In this document: in pieces, positions 1-7,787 of the stretch | How the letters are laid out: each line of letters begins with the position of its first letter | Numbering within the stretch: position 1 is the first letter of the stretch | Source: CAXMNX01 sp964194845 | GTDB taxonomy: Bacteria; Pseudomonadota; Alphaproteobacteria; Rhodobacterales; Rhodobacteraceae | Assembly (NCBI GenBank): GCA_964194845.1 | Contig: CAXMNX010000054.1 | Span: 15,093 to 79,092 of the forward strand | Direction of reading: 5' to 3' | DNA: 64,000 bases | Program-made: the position numbers and the translations under genes | Notes under the pieces: model-generated | The model's input: the letters and a program-made list of their open reading frames with translations, nothing else | Told to the model about the DNA's origin: nothing | Database searches by the model: none

Positions 1-518
1 CAGGCGTCTTGGTCATCGTCATATTCTCGGTCAATCTGGGTTGGTTCCCGTCGATTTATGACACCACGCTCCGTGTCGTCGATTGGGAGACATTTACGAT
101 CCAGCTCAGGCAAATGGTGATGCCTGTGATGGTTCTGGCACTGCAAACAACCGCTCAGATCAGCCGGTTCATGCGCGCCTCGATGCTGGACAATCTGAAC
201 CAGGACTTCGTTCGCACGGCTCGCGCCAAGGGTCTGAGCGAATGGTCAGTTGTGATGGTTCACGTTCTTAGAAACTCGCTGATCCCGGTCGTGACCGTCA
301 TCGCACTTGGCGTGCCAGCGGTGTTCGGTGGTGCCATCATCACCGAACAGGTCTTCAAGGTGAACGGCATCGGTCAGCTTCTGATCACCGCGATCCAGGC
401 CAACGATCTGCCGATGGTGCAGACGCTGACGTTCATATTCGCGGTGCTGATCGTTGTCTTCAACCTGATCGCCGACGTCTTATACGGCGTGCTCGATCCG
501 AGGATCCGCTATGATTGA
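1..518 (+). CDS. ABC transporter permease, DppB/OppB type (5' partial)
   Basis: The gene enters from the left edge, so its start is outside the window. The visible 170 or so residues hold the C-terminal half of a binding-protein-dependent permease. There are several membrane segments and the cytoplasmic EAA loop (RTARAKGLSEWSVVMVHVLR), which contacts the ATPase. The protein ends in LYGVLDPRIRYD, a typical ending of the peptide/nickel permease B family. It overlaps the next permease by 8 bases, so the two are translationally coupled and form the inner-membrane pore heterodimer. The ATPases and binding protein would be expected upstream, outside the window. The substrate (peptide, nickel, opine or other) cannot be told from the permease alone. 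Confidence 0.93.
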   Translation, partial: GVLVIVIFSVNLGWFPSIYDTTLRVVDWETFTIQLRQMVMPVMVLALQTTAQISRFMRASMLDNLNQDFVRTARAKGLSEWSVVMVHVLRNSLIPVVTVIALGVPAVFGGAIITEQVFKVNGIGQLLITAIQANDLPMVQTLTFIFAVLIVVFNLIADVLYGVLDPRIRYD

Positions 519-1452
519 TACCTCAGAAACCGAAGCTGTTGTCGTCAACGCCGACACCGCCGATCTGGCCGCACCACCGCGCAGCCAATGGCTGGATGTC
601 TGGGATCAGTTCAAGCACCACAAGGGCGCGATGATTGGCGGCGGATTTTTCCTGTTTGTCATACTGGCCGTCTTCATCGGCCCGTTCTTTTGGACAATAG
701 ACGCCACGTATATCGCCATACTCGACCGAAATCAGGGACCATCCTGGTCACATCCCTTCGGAACCGATCAGCTTGGGCGCGACACGCTTGCCCGAATGAT
801 GGCGGGCGGGCAGGTGTCGATGGCGGTTGGCCTGACGGCGATGCTGCTGGCGCTCTTTCTCGGCACGTTTATTGGTGTAACCGCAGGGTTCTTCCGGCGT
901 CTGGACAACTTGCTGATGCGCACAACAGATCTGTTTCTGGCACTGCCGCTGCTGCCACTTTTGCTGGTGATGGTGATGCTTTTCCGACAACCGCTTTCCA
1001 GCGCGTTTGGCCCGGAAACCGGGATATTTATCCTGATGGTCACAGCCATCGGCATAACGTCGTGGATGCCCACCGCGCGGATCGTGCGCGGCGATGTACT
1101 TGCGCTGAAAGAACGCGAATTTATCCTTGCCGCGCGATCCATCGGCACTTCGAATTCGATGATGATCGTGCGCCACATCCTGCCAAACGTGCTGTCGCCG
1201 ATCATGGTCTCGGCCACGCTCGGCATCGCCAACGCGATCATCACAGAATCGGCGCTAAGCTTCCTCGGCCTTGGCTTTCCGCCGGATTTCCCGACCTGGG
1301 GACGGCTTTTGTTCGATGCGACCGACTATCTCCAGCAATATCCCGAGCGGGTGTTCTGGCCCGGTCTGGCGATCTCGCTGACCGTGCTAAGCGTCAATTA
1401 CTTCGGTGACGGTCTCAGGGACGCTCTTGATCCGCGCATCCGGGGTCGCTAG
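511..1452 (+). CDS. ABC transporter permease, DppC/OppC type
   Basis: The 313-residue inner-membrane permease is the partner of the upstream DppB-type subunit. After about 40 cytoplasmic residues comes a first membrane helix (around 38-60), then the family motif FGTDQLGRD. A BPD_transp_1 domain follows, with an EAA loop around AARSIGTSNSMMIVRHILPN. It ends in DALDPRIRGR, the usual DppC ending. The ATG at 511 lies inside the upstream gene, consistent with coupled translation. Its stop codon TAG is read from the palindrome CTAG, which also encodes the stop of the convergent DUF3422 gene. Substrate unknown. Confidence 0.95.
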   Translation: MIDTSETEAVVVNADTADLAAPPRSQWLDVWDQFKHHKGAMIGGGFFLFVILAVFIGPFFWTIDATYIAILDRNQGPSWSHPFGTDQLGRDTLARMMAGGQVSMAVGLTAMLLALFLGTFIGVTAGFFRRLDNLLMRTTDLFLALPLLPLLLVMVMLFRQPLSSAFGPETGIFILMVTAIGITSWMPTARIVRGDVLALKEREFILAARSIGTSNSMMIVRHILPNVLSPIMVSATLGIANAIITESALSFLGLGFPPDFPTWGRLLFDATDYLQQYPERVFWPGLAISLTVLSVNYFGDGLRDALDPRIRGR

Positions 1453-2729
1453 TCCGGCCTGTCGCGCATCCGACGGATGACGAAAAACACCAGAACAATA
1501 ACAAAAGGCGTGATGACGGCTGTTGTCCAGCCTTTGGAAAGCCCAAGCGGTTCAAGCGTCGGGTAAGCCATGTAGCTAATCAAATTCACGGCATAGTAGC
1601 TGATCGCGGCAACCGAAAACCCTTCGACAGTGCGTTGCAGATTTAGCTGAAGGCCCGCGCGGTGATCCATGCTTTCGAGTACTGCTTGGTTTTGGGCCGA
1701 ACGCTCCACATCGACGCGCGTCCGCAAAAGCTCGCCGGCACGCATCGCGCGTTCAGCCAACGCTTGCAGGCGCGCCTCGGTGGAATTGACCGTCCGCATC
1801 GCAGGCGCAAAGCGCCGCGCCAGAAATTCAGAAAGCGTTTGCCCGCCTTTGAACCGATCCTCGCCCAGAATGGCGGCCCTTTGGTTGACCAGTGCACCGT
1901 ATGCCTTCGTCGCGCCGAAACGGAATGACGATTGCGCCAGGATGGTCTCTAGCTCGGACGAGACTTTGAGCAGCCCTTCGAGCGTCGCATCGGGATGCGC
2001 TTCGTCGCTGGTCATCTCGCCCATGAGATTTGATAGATGCAAGTCCAGGGCCCCCATTTTGGGTTCAAGCTCGCGCGCGCGCGTCAGCCCCAACATTGAC
2101 ATGGTTTTATAGGTTTCAATCTCGCACAGACGCTGGACGATGCGGCCAACGCGACGTTCGCCGGCGTCGGCGCGGGCAAAGACGGCAAAGCGCATGTGCC
2201 CGGCTGGGTCGAGACGAAAGTCACCTGCAATCACAGCACTATCTTCAAGCACGCGGCTGACCGTGCGGCTCTCGCTCACAAACCAGCGGCCAATTTTATC
2301 AGTTATTGCAGTGTCATCGGAAAAAAGCTCGACCCGAACAAGGACAGACGCAATTCGCACACCAGGCGCTCGTGCCAGCCAGTCTTCGGGAAATATTTCA
2401 AACGTCTGCGCTTCGAATGGCCGGTCAGACGTGCCGTCGGCGAATATCGTATAGGTCACGAATTCGGTGTGACTTTCCCATTTCAGGCGATGGTCGCCGA
2501 TATCTCCGAAATAATGCGTGGCATCGGGCTGCGGATGCGGCGCACCATACCGGTCGAGCAGTGCAATTAGATGCGCGTGGTCAGCTGCACGGTCGCGAGC
2601 TGCCGCATCGGTCGCTGGCTTGATCGCGAGATAGACCGCCCGACACGGTGCCGTCAGAACCGGAAATGGGCGGGCGTGCAGCTCGTTCACCAGGCGATAG
2701 CGCAGGGGGTGATCTTCGATCGGCGGCAT
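1449..2729 (-). CDS. DUF3422 family membrane protein
   Basis: The frame is open from 2864, but I place the start at the ATG at 2729. The family's conserved N-terminus (HPLRYRLVNELHARPFPVL) begins about six residues after it, and the longer form adds a non-conserved tract. The 426-residue product has a long soluble, partly helical region and two hydrophobic segments near the C-terminus (around 365-420), with a basic tail RRMRDRPD. DUF3422 proteins are common in Proteobacteria and have no established function. The gene is divergent from the XRE-cupin regulator, so the 2730-2867 gap carries both promoters. It converges on the permease gene with a shared CTAG stop. Confidence 0.9.
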   Translation of the reverse strand: MPPIEDHPLRYRLVNELHARPFPVLTAPCRAVYLAIKPATDAAARDRAADHAHLIALLDRYGAPHPQPDATHYFGDIGDHRLKWESHTEFVTYTIFADGTSDRPFEAQTFEIFPEDWLARAPGVRIASVLVRVELFSDDTAITDKIGRWFVSESRTVSRVLEDSAVIAGDFRLDPAGHMRFAVFARADAGERRVGRIVQRLCEIETYKTMSMLGLTRARELEPKMGALDLHLSNLMGEMTSDEAHPDATLEGLLKVSSELETILAQSSFRFGATKAYGALVNQRAAILGEDRFKGGQTLSEFLARRFAPAMRTVNSTEARLQALAERAMRAGELLRTRVDVERSAQNQAVLESMDHRAGLQLNLQRTVEGFSVAAISYYAVNLISYMAYPTLEPLGLSKGWTTAVITPFVIVLVFFVIRRMRDRPD

Positions 2730-2839
2730 GTGGTTTCCGAAGTTTGGGCGGAACCTAGCGGGAAAACTCGGTGTGTAAACGAAGAATTTGTCGCAATTCG
2801 TGAGATTAAGATATCGCCGCGGCACTCCACACATAATCC

Positions 2840-2898
2840 GTGAAAAAACTGTTGACTTTTTCACGGATTGAGCGTGAAAATCGCCAAGGATTTTTCAC
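2840..2898. promoter_or_regulatory. Duplicated inverted-repeat operator upstream of the XRE-cupin regulator
   Basis: Two copies of GTGAAAA-N10-TTTTTCAC are seen, starting at 2840 and 2874. Half-sites GTGAAAA lie at 2840 and 2874 and TTTTTCAC at 2857 and 2891, so both copies have the same 17-base half-site spacing and lie exactly 34 bases apart. The first copy extends to 13-base perfect arms (2835-2847 and 2857-2869). A TTGACT at 2852 sits in its spacer and could be a -35 element. This layout is typical of an autoregulated repressor operator. Binding by the adjacent XRE-cupin protein is inference. Confidence 0.7.
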
Positions 2899-3479
2899 GG
2901 GATGCGCTGCCTTTGACCATTTCATCCGCTCCGGACAGCCTCGGTCGAGATCTGCGCGCGCTGCGCAAATCGCGTCGACTGACGCTGTCGGCGGTCGCGA
3001 CGGCAATGGATCGCTCGGTCGGCTGGATGAGCCAGGTTGAACGCGACTTGTCTGAACCCACCATGGACGAGATCAAGACGCTGGCGGCAATCCTGAAAGT
3101 CTCGGTCTCCACATTCTTCGGGCAGGCGCCCGCGCGGGCCGGGGAAGAAGGCCACGTTGTGCGCGCCGATGCCCGTCGCCCCATCGGCAAACGCGCCGAG
3201 GGTCTGGTCGAAGAACTGCTGTCGCCCGATCTGACCGACGAATTCGAGGTCGTTCACTCGACCTTTGCGCCGGGCGCAGAGCGCAGGACCGACGTTACCC
3301 GGCCCACCCAGGAAGTCGGATACATCGTTTCGGGTGAGCTTGAGCTTACAGTTGGTAAATTGACCCACACACTTAGCCCCGGCGACAGCTTCCGTGTGCG
3401 CGGCGAGCCGTTTCGCTGGGCCAACAGAACCAACAAACCATGCGTCGCGATCTGGGTGATCGCACCGCCGGTTTATTAA
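2868..3479 (+). CDS. XRE family transcriptional regulator with cupin domain
   Basis: The N-terminal helix-turn-helix (around residues 25-80, LGRDLRALRKSRRLTLSAVA through SQVERDLSEP) belongs to the XRE/Cro family. A C-terminal cupin (around 125-200, with VGYIVSGELELTVG and LSPGDSFRVRGEPFRWAN) probably senses a small ligand. The start is uncertain. The longest form begins with TTG at 2868, inside the first operator copy. GTG at 2874 and TTG at 2913 (preceded by GGGATG) are in frame, and 2913 would leave both operator copies upstream of the coding region. The gene lies 24 bases before a dehydrogenase operon and most likely controls it and itself. The family commonly regulates amine, polyamine or amino-acid catabolism. 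The exact ligand is unknown. Confidence 0.92.
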   Translation: MSVKIAKDFSRDALPLTISSAPDSLGRDLRALRKSRRLTLSAVATAMDRSVGWMSQVERDLSEPTMDEIKTLAAILKVSVSTFFGQAPARAGEEGHVVRADARRPIGKRAEGLVEELLSPDLTDEFEVVHSTFAPGAERRTDVTRPTQEVGYIVSGELELTVGKLTHTLSPGDSFRVRGEPFRWANRTNKPCVAIWVIAPPVY

Positions 3480-3503
3480 AGCGATCTGAGGGAGCGACCA
3501 CAA

Positions 3504-5948
3504 ATGGCAGACTTTCCAACAACGGCACGCGTCGTGATCATCGGCGGCGGTGCCGTTGGCGCCTCATCGTTGTATAATCTTGCAAAGGCGGGCTGGACCG
3601 ATTGCGTCCTGCTGGAAAAGAACGAACTGACCGCCGGGTCGACCTGGCACGCGGCGGGGAATGTTCCCACATTTTCAACCTCCTGGTCGATCATGAACAT
3701 GCAGCGCTATTCGACCGAGCTTTATCGCGGGCTGGGCGATGCGGTCGATTATCCGATGAACTATCACGTCACCGGCTCGGTCCGGCTGGCGCATTCAAAG
3801 GAACGGATGCAGGAGTTTCAGCGCGCAAAGGGCATGGGACTTTATCAGGGAATGAACCTTGAGATCCTCAGCCCCAACGAGATCACCTCGAAATACCCCT
3901 TCCTTGAAACCCACGACCTTGCCGGCGCTCTCTATGACCCTGCGGACGGTGACATCGACCCGGCTCAGCTGACCCAGGCGCTTGCCAAAGGTGCCCGCAC
4001 TATGGGCGCCCGAATTCTGCGGCACACGCCCGCAACCGGTGTCAGCCGCGAAGGTGGCGAATGGATCGTCCACACCGACAAGGGCGATATACGCTGCGAA
4101 TTCGTGGTTAACGCCGCCGGTTACTACGCGCAGCGCGTGGGCGAATGGTTCAAACCCTATGGCGGCCGGACCGTGCCGATGATGGTGCAGAGCCACCAGT
4201 ACATCCTCTTTGAAGAGCACGAGCAGGTGCGCGACTGGTCGGCCAGTTCCGGCCACAAGCTGCCGCTTCTGCGGGACGTGGATTCGTCCTATTATCTGCG
4301 TCAGGAAAAGAACGGCTTCAACCTCGGACCATACGAGCGCAATTGCCGCGCCCATTGGGCGACCCCCGACGACCCGATGCCCGACGATTTCTCGTTCCAG
4401 CTTTATCCCGACGATCTGGATCGGCTGGAATGGTATATCGAAGACGCGATGGCGCGGGTGCCGCTTTTGGCTGAAGCGGGTGTGTCGAAAGTCATCAACG
4501 GCCCGATCCCCTATGCGCCCGATGGCAACCCGCTGGTCGGGCCGATGCCGGGCGTGCCAAACGCCTTCGAGGCCTGCGTTTTCACCTTCGGCATCGCGCA
4601 GGGCGGTGGCGCGGGCAAAGTTCTGGCCGAATGGCTCACCGAGGGTGAGACCGAATGGGATATGTGGTCGTGCGATCCGCGCCGCTTTACCGATCACGCC
4701 GACCACGATTTCTGCGTTGCCAAGGGTCAGGAAGTTTACGGCCACGAATACGCCATGCACTTTCCGTCGCACGAATGGCCAGCGGGGCGAATGAAAAAGC
4801 TGTCTGCGGTCCACGACCGGATCGTCGCGGCAGGCGCAGTTTTCGGCGCCTACAACGGCTGGGAACGCGCCAATTATTTCGCGAATCCCGGCGATGACAC
4901 CTCCGAAGAAGCGACCCAGACCTGGGATCGTGCGGGCCCCTGGGAACCCCGCGTTCGCGAAGAATGCGAGGCCGTGCGCGATGGCGTCGGCGTGCTGGAT
5001 CTGCCCGGATTTTCGCGCTTCAACCTCTGGGGCGAAGGATCGGCCGAATGGCTGCGGGGCATGATCACCGGTGGGCTGCCGAAGGTTGGTCGGATGAACC
5101 TGGCCTATTTCTCGGACAGTCGCGGCCGCATCCTGACCGAGATGAGCGTGATGCGTCACGACGAGAACCATTTCACCCTGATCACCGCCGGCGCGGCGCA
5201 GTGGCACGACTATGAGTTGCTGAAAAACGCGCTGCCGGAAGGCCCGGAACTGACCGATCACACGCGCGAGTTTGCCACCATGATCGTCACCGGCCCGAAA
5301 TCGCGGGAACTTTTTGCCGAAATATCCGACGCCGATCTAACGCTGCCGTGGCTCAGCCTGCAACGCGCCAACGTTCGCGGACGGCCCGCGCAATTGGCTC
5401 GGGTTTCCTACGCAGGCGAATTGGGCTGGGAAGTCCACGCTGCCCGCGAATATCAGGCGGCAATTTACGACAGCATCGTCGAAGCTGGCGCGAAACCTTT
5501 CGGCATGTGGGCGCTGAACAGCCTTCGAATGGAAAAAGGCTATCGCGCCTGGAAGGGCGATCTATCGACGGATTACTCCCTGCTCGAAGGCGGGCTGGAC
5601 CGCTTCATCAGGTTTGACAAGCCGCAGGATTTCCCAGGCAAAGCCGCACTTCTGAGCGAAAAGCAACGCGGCTCCGCGAAACGATTTGTCACGCTGACCG
5701 TCGATGCCGGGTCATCGGATGCGCCTTATATGTCAACGCTTTGGCACGATGGCCAGGTGGTGGGCGAGACGACATCGGGCGCCTGGGGCTACCGCGTCGG
5801 AAAGTCGATTGCGCTGGGTATGCTCCGCACCGATCTGGCCGTTCCGGGCACCGCGATTGAAGTCGAAATCTATGGCGAACGCTTCGCCGCGCGTGTCGAA
5901 GAAGACCGCCCGCTCTGGGATCCGGATAACGAAAGGCTCAGGTCATGA
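3504..5948 (+). CDS. FAD-dependent dehydrogenase with GcvT domain (dimethylglycine/sarcosine dehydrogenase family)
   Basis: The protein has 814 residues. The N-terminal DAO-type FAD domain carries GGGAVG (14-19) and the GSTWHAAG motif, whose His (residue 49) matches the covalent FAD histidine of dimethylglycine and sarcosine dehydrogenases. An FAO_M-type linker follows, then a C-terminal GcvT aminomethyltransferase-like domain (from about 425, with VTGPKSREL and RMEKGYRAWKGDLS). Such fusions oxidatively remove an N-methyl group and hand the C1 unit to tetrahydrofolate. The SD GGGAG precedes the ATG. It overlaps the cupin gene by 4 bases. It is one of three similar proteins in the window, and the exact substrate (sarcosine, dimethylglycine or another N-methyl compound) is not resolved. 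Confidence 0.93.
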   Translation: MADFPTTARVVIIGGGAVGASSLYNLAKAGWTDCVLLEKNELTAGSTWHAAGNVPTFSTSWSIMNMQRYSTELYRGLGDAVDYPMNYHVTGSVRLAHSKERMQEFQRAKGMGLYQGMNLEILSPNEITSKYPFLETHDLAGALYDPADGDIDPAQLTQALAKGARTMGARILRHTPATGVSREGGEWIVHTDKGDIRCEFVVNAAGYYAQRVGEWFKPYGGRTVPMMVQSHQYILFEEHEQVRDWSASSGHKLPLLRDVDSSYYLRQEKNGFNLGPYERNCRAHWATPDDPMPDDFSFQLYPDDLDRLEWYIEDAMARVPLLAEAGVSKVINGPIPYAPDGNPLVGPMPGVPNAFEACVFTFGIAQGGGAGKVLAEWLTEGETEWDMWSCDPRRFTDHADHDFCVAKGQEVYGHEYAMHFPSHEWPAGRMKKLSAVHDRIVAAGAVFGAYNGWERANYFANPGDDTSEEATQTWDRAGPWEPRVREECEAVRDGVGVLDLPGFSRFNLWGEGSAEWLRGMITGGLPKVGRMNLAYFSDSRGRILTEMSVMRHDENHFTLITAGAAQWHDYELLKNALPEGPELTDHTREFATMIVTGPKSRELFAEISDADLTLPWLSLQRANVRGRPAQLARVSYAGELGWEVHAAREYQAAIYDSIVEAGAKPFGMWALNSLRMEKGYRAWKGDLSTDYSLLEGGLDRFIRFDKPQDFPGKAALLSEKQRGSAKRFVTLTVDAGSSDAPYMSTLWHDGQVVGETTSGAWGYRVGKSIALGMLRTDLAVPGTAIEVEIYGERFAARVEEDRPLWDPDNERLRS

Positions 5949-6430
5949 CCAGATCCTATAGCATTCAGTTGCCGGGCGAAGGACCGAACTATGACTGGTC
6001 CAACGACCACTCGTTCGTCAAAGTCTCGGCGGTTGAAACCGGCGGCCCATTTGCCTTGATCGAAGATAATCTCAAGGCAACATTTGCGCTGGGCCTGCAC
6101 CGCCACGACCACCACGCTGAAACCTTTTATATCCTCGAAGGTGGTCTGGATTTCTATCTTGACGGGGAATGGTTGCGCGCCTTGCCCGCCACGACGATCC
6201 ACGTCCCTGCGGGGGTTCCACACGCCTGTCGGGTTGCAAACGCCGAACCCGCCAAGATGCTGATGATCATGCAGCCTTCGGGGTTCGACGCATTCCTTGC
6301 CGAAATGGCGACGCTAGATCCTGCGGATTTCGAAGATCCCAAGGTAATGGCGGCGTTGAATTCCAAATACGACATCATCCCCATGGGGCCGGTGCCCGCG
6401 CATCCGGGCGACGAAGGACTGCGCGCATGA
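5945..6430 (+). CDS. Small cupin domain protein
   Basis: This is a single-domain cupin of 161 residues. Cupin motif 1 is GLHRHDHHAETFYILEG (around 50-66), giving likely metal ligands H52, H54 and E59. Motif 2 supplies H93 in HVPAGVPHAC. The gene starts in an ATGA overlap with the upstream dehydrogenase and ends in an ATGA overlap with the PNPOx-like gene, so it is part of one translationally coupled operon. Proteins of this kind may be small metalloenzymes (dioxygenase, isomerase) or metabolite binders. The role in the demethylation operon is not known. Confidence 0.88.
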   Translation: MTRSYSIQLPGEGPNYDWSNDHSFVKVSAVETGGPFALIEDNLKATFALGLHRHDHHAETFYILEGGLDFYLDGEWLRALPATTIHVPAGVPHACRVANAEPAKMLMIMQPSGFDAFLAEMATLDPADFEDPKVMAALNSKYDIIPMGPVPAHPGDEGLRA

Positions 6431-6894
6431 TCGACGGTGAGGCACAGCGGATCATCCGCGATTTTTCCTTGGGCATTATTGCGACCGTTGGCCAGAACGA
6501 CACCCCGGCTGCCTCGCCCAAGGGCACGTTTCTCGTGCTTGATGACACCACGATTGCCTACGGCGACTTCCGCTCGCCGGGAACGCGGGCGAATCTGAAT
6601 GGCAACGACAAGTGCGAAGTGGTTTTCGTCGATCCGTTCCGGCGCAAGGGCGTGCGCGTTCGTGGGCAGGCGACGATCCAGCCCCGTGGCTCTGAACCGT
6701 TTCAGGACCTGATCAGCCAGTGGCACGATACCTGGGGCGCGCTCGCGGACCGCATAGGCGCACTGGTCATCATCGAAGTCGACCGCGTGCTGCCGCTCTC
6801 GACACCGCCTTATGACGACGGCGCGACCGAAGAAGAAATGATCACGCTTTATCGCGAAAAAAACGCCACCATCTATCCCGCGCAGGTCCAATGA
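6427..6894 (+). CDS. Pyridoxamine 5'-phosphate oxidase family protein
   Basis: The frame is open further upstream, but the ATG at 6427 overlaps the cupin stop as ATGA and begins the conserved domain. The product has 155 residues and a split-barrel flavin-binding fold, with motifs such as SPKGTFLVLDDTTIAYGD and NDKCEVVFVDPFRRKGVRVR. It lacks the C-terminal substrate region of true PdxH, so it is better read as a flavin- or F420-type small reductase or binding protein of unknown substrate. It is coupled on both sides, to the cupin and to the homocysteine methyltransferase gene. Confidence 0.88.
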   Translation: MIDGEAQRIIRDFSLGIIATVGQNDTPAASPKGTFLVLDDTTIAYGDFRSPGTRANLNGNDKCEVVFVDPFRRKGVRVRGQATIQPRGSEPFQDLISQWHDTWGALADRIGALVIIEVDRVLPLSTPPYDDGATEEEMITLYREKNATIYPAQVQ

Positions 6895-7775
6895 CCGGCA
6901 TCACACTCCTCGACGGCGGCATGGGTCAGGAACTTATCCATCGCGCGCCCGAACCGCCAACGGGCCTTTTTGGCACGCAGGTGATGATCGACCACCCCGG
7001 CTTGGTGGCCGAAGTTCACCGCGACTATTTCAATGCAGGCGCTAGCATCGCCACGACCAACAGCTACGCGATACATCATGACCGGTTCGAAGGCACGCCG
7101 CAGGAAGGCCGCCAAAGCGCTCTGGTCGACCTTGCCATGGCCGAGGCCGAAGCTGCGCGTGCCGCGCACGGATCGGGTCGCATCGCCGGGTCCATCGGCC
7201 CGCTGATCTGGTCCTACAGACCCGAAGCGCACCCGGATTATGCAACCGCCACAGCGCTTTACGCCGAAATTTCCAACCTCCTCGCGCCGCGCGTCGATCT
7301 GATCCTGTGCGAGACAGTGGCGTCGATCGATCACGCCCGCGCCGCGCTTGACGGTGCCCGCACGACTGGCAAACCGGTCTGGCTATCCGTCACTGTCGAC
7401 GACGAAAACGGAAGCCTTCTGCGGTCGGGCGAGCCGGTTGCCGACCTTGCGGATCTCACGCCTGACGCCTGGCTCGCCAATTGTTCAGCGCCCGAAGCGA
7501 TGGGCGATGCGCTGGAGGTATTCGCCCGTTGGGGCCTGCCTTTCGGCGCCTATGCCAACGGCTTTGAAGAGATCACCAAGGCGTTTTTGAAACGCATGTC
7601 CTCCGTCGATGAACTCAGCGCGCGCCGGGATATGGGACCGAAGGCATATGCCAAATTCGCGTTAGGCTGGATCGAACAGGGTGCCACCATCGTCGGCGGC
7701 TGCTGCGAAATCGGCCCCGCGCACATTCGCGAAATTGCCCGCCAGATCAAGGCGACGAGCAATGATACTGTCTGA
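6891..7775 (+). CDS. Homocysteine S-methyltransferase family protein
   Basis: The 294-residue protein covers one Hcy/betaine-methyltransferase barrel. It opens with LLDGGMGQEL, and the three zinc cysteines are visible as NCSAP (C198) and the C-terminal GGCC (269-272). The family transfers a methyl group to homocysteine from donors such as betaine, S-methylmethionine or other methylated compounds. Sitting between two demethylating dehydrogenases, it could take the first methyl group off a quaternary amine before oxidation of the tertiary and secondary amines. That order is inference. The ATG overlaps the preceding stop (ATGA). The next gene starts 12 bases later. Confidence 0.92.
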   Translation: MTGITLLDGGMGQELIHRAPEPPTGLFGTQVMIDHPGLVAEVHRDYFNAGASIATTNSYAIHHDRFEGTPQEGRQSALVDLAMAEAEAARAAHGSGRIAGSIGPLIWSYRPEAHPDYATATALYAEISNLLAPRVDLILCETVASIDHARAALDGARTTGKPVWLSVTVDDENGSLLRSGEPVADLADLTPDAWLANCSAPEAMGDALEVFARWGLPFGAYANGFEEITKAFLKRMSSVDELSARRDMGPKAYAKFALGWIEQGATIVGGCCEIGPAHIREIARQIKATSNDTV

Positions 7776-7787
7776 AGGAACAAGAAC

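Noticed and set aside
3795..5261. Long open frame (488 codons) on the minus strand
   Set aside because: It lies fully opposite the FAD/GcvT dehydrogenase gene and its translation shows no domain; it reflects GC-rich codon structure.
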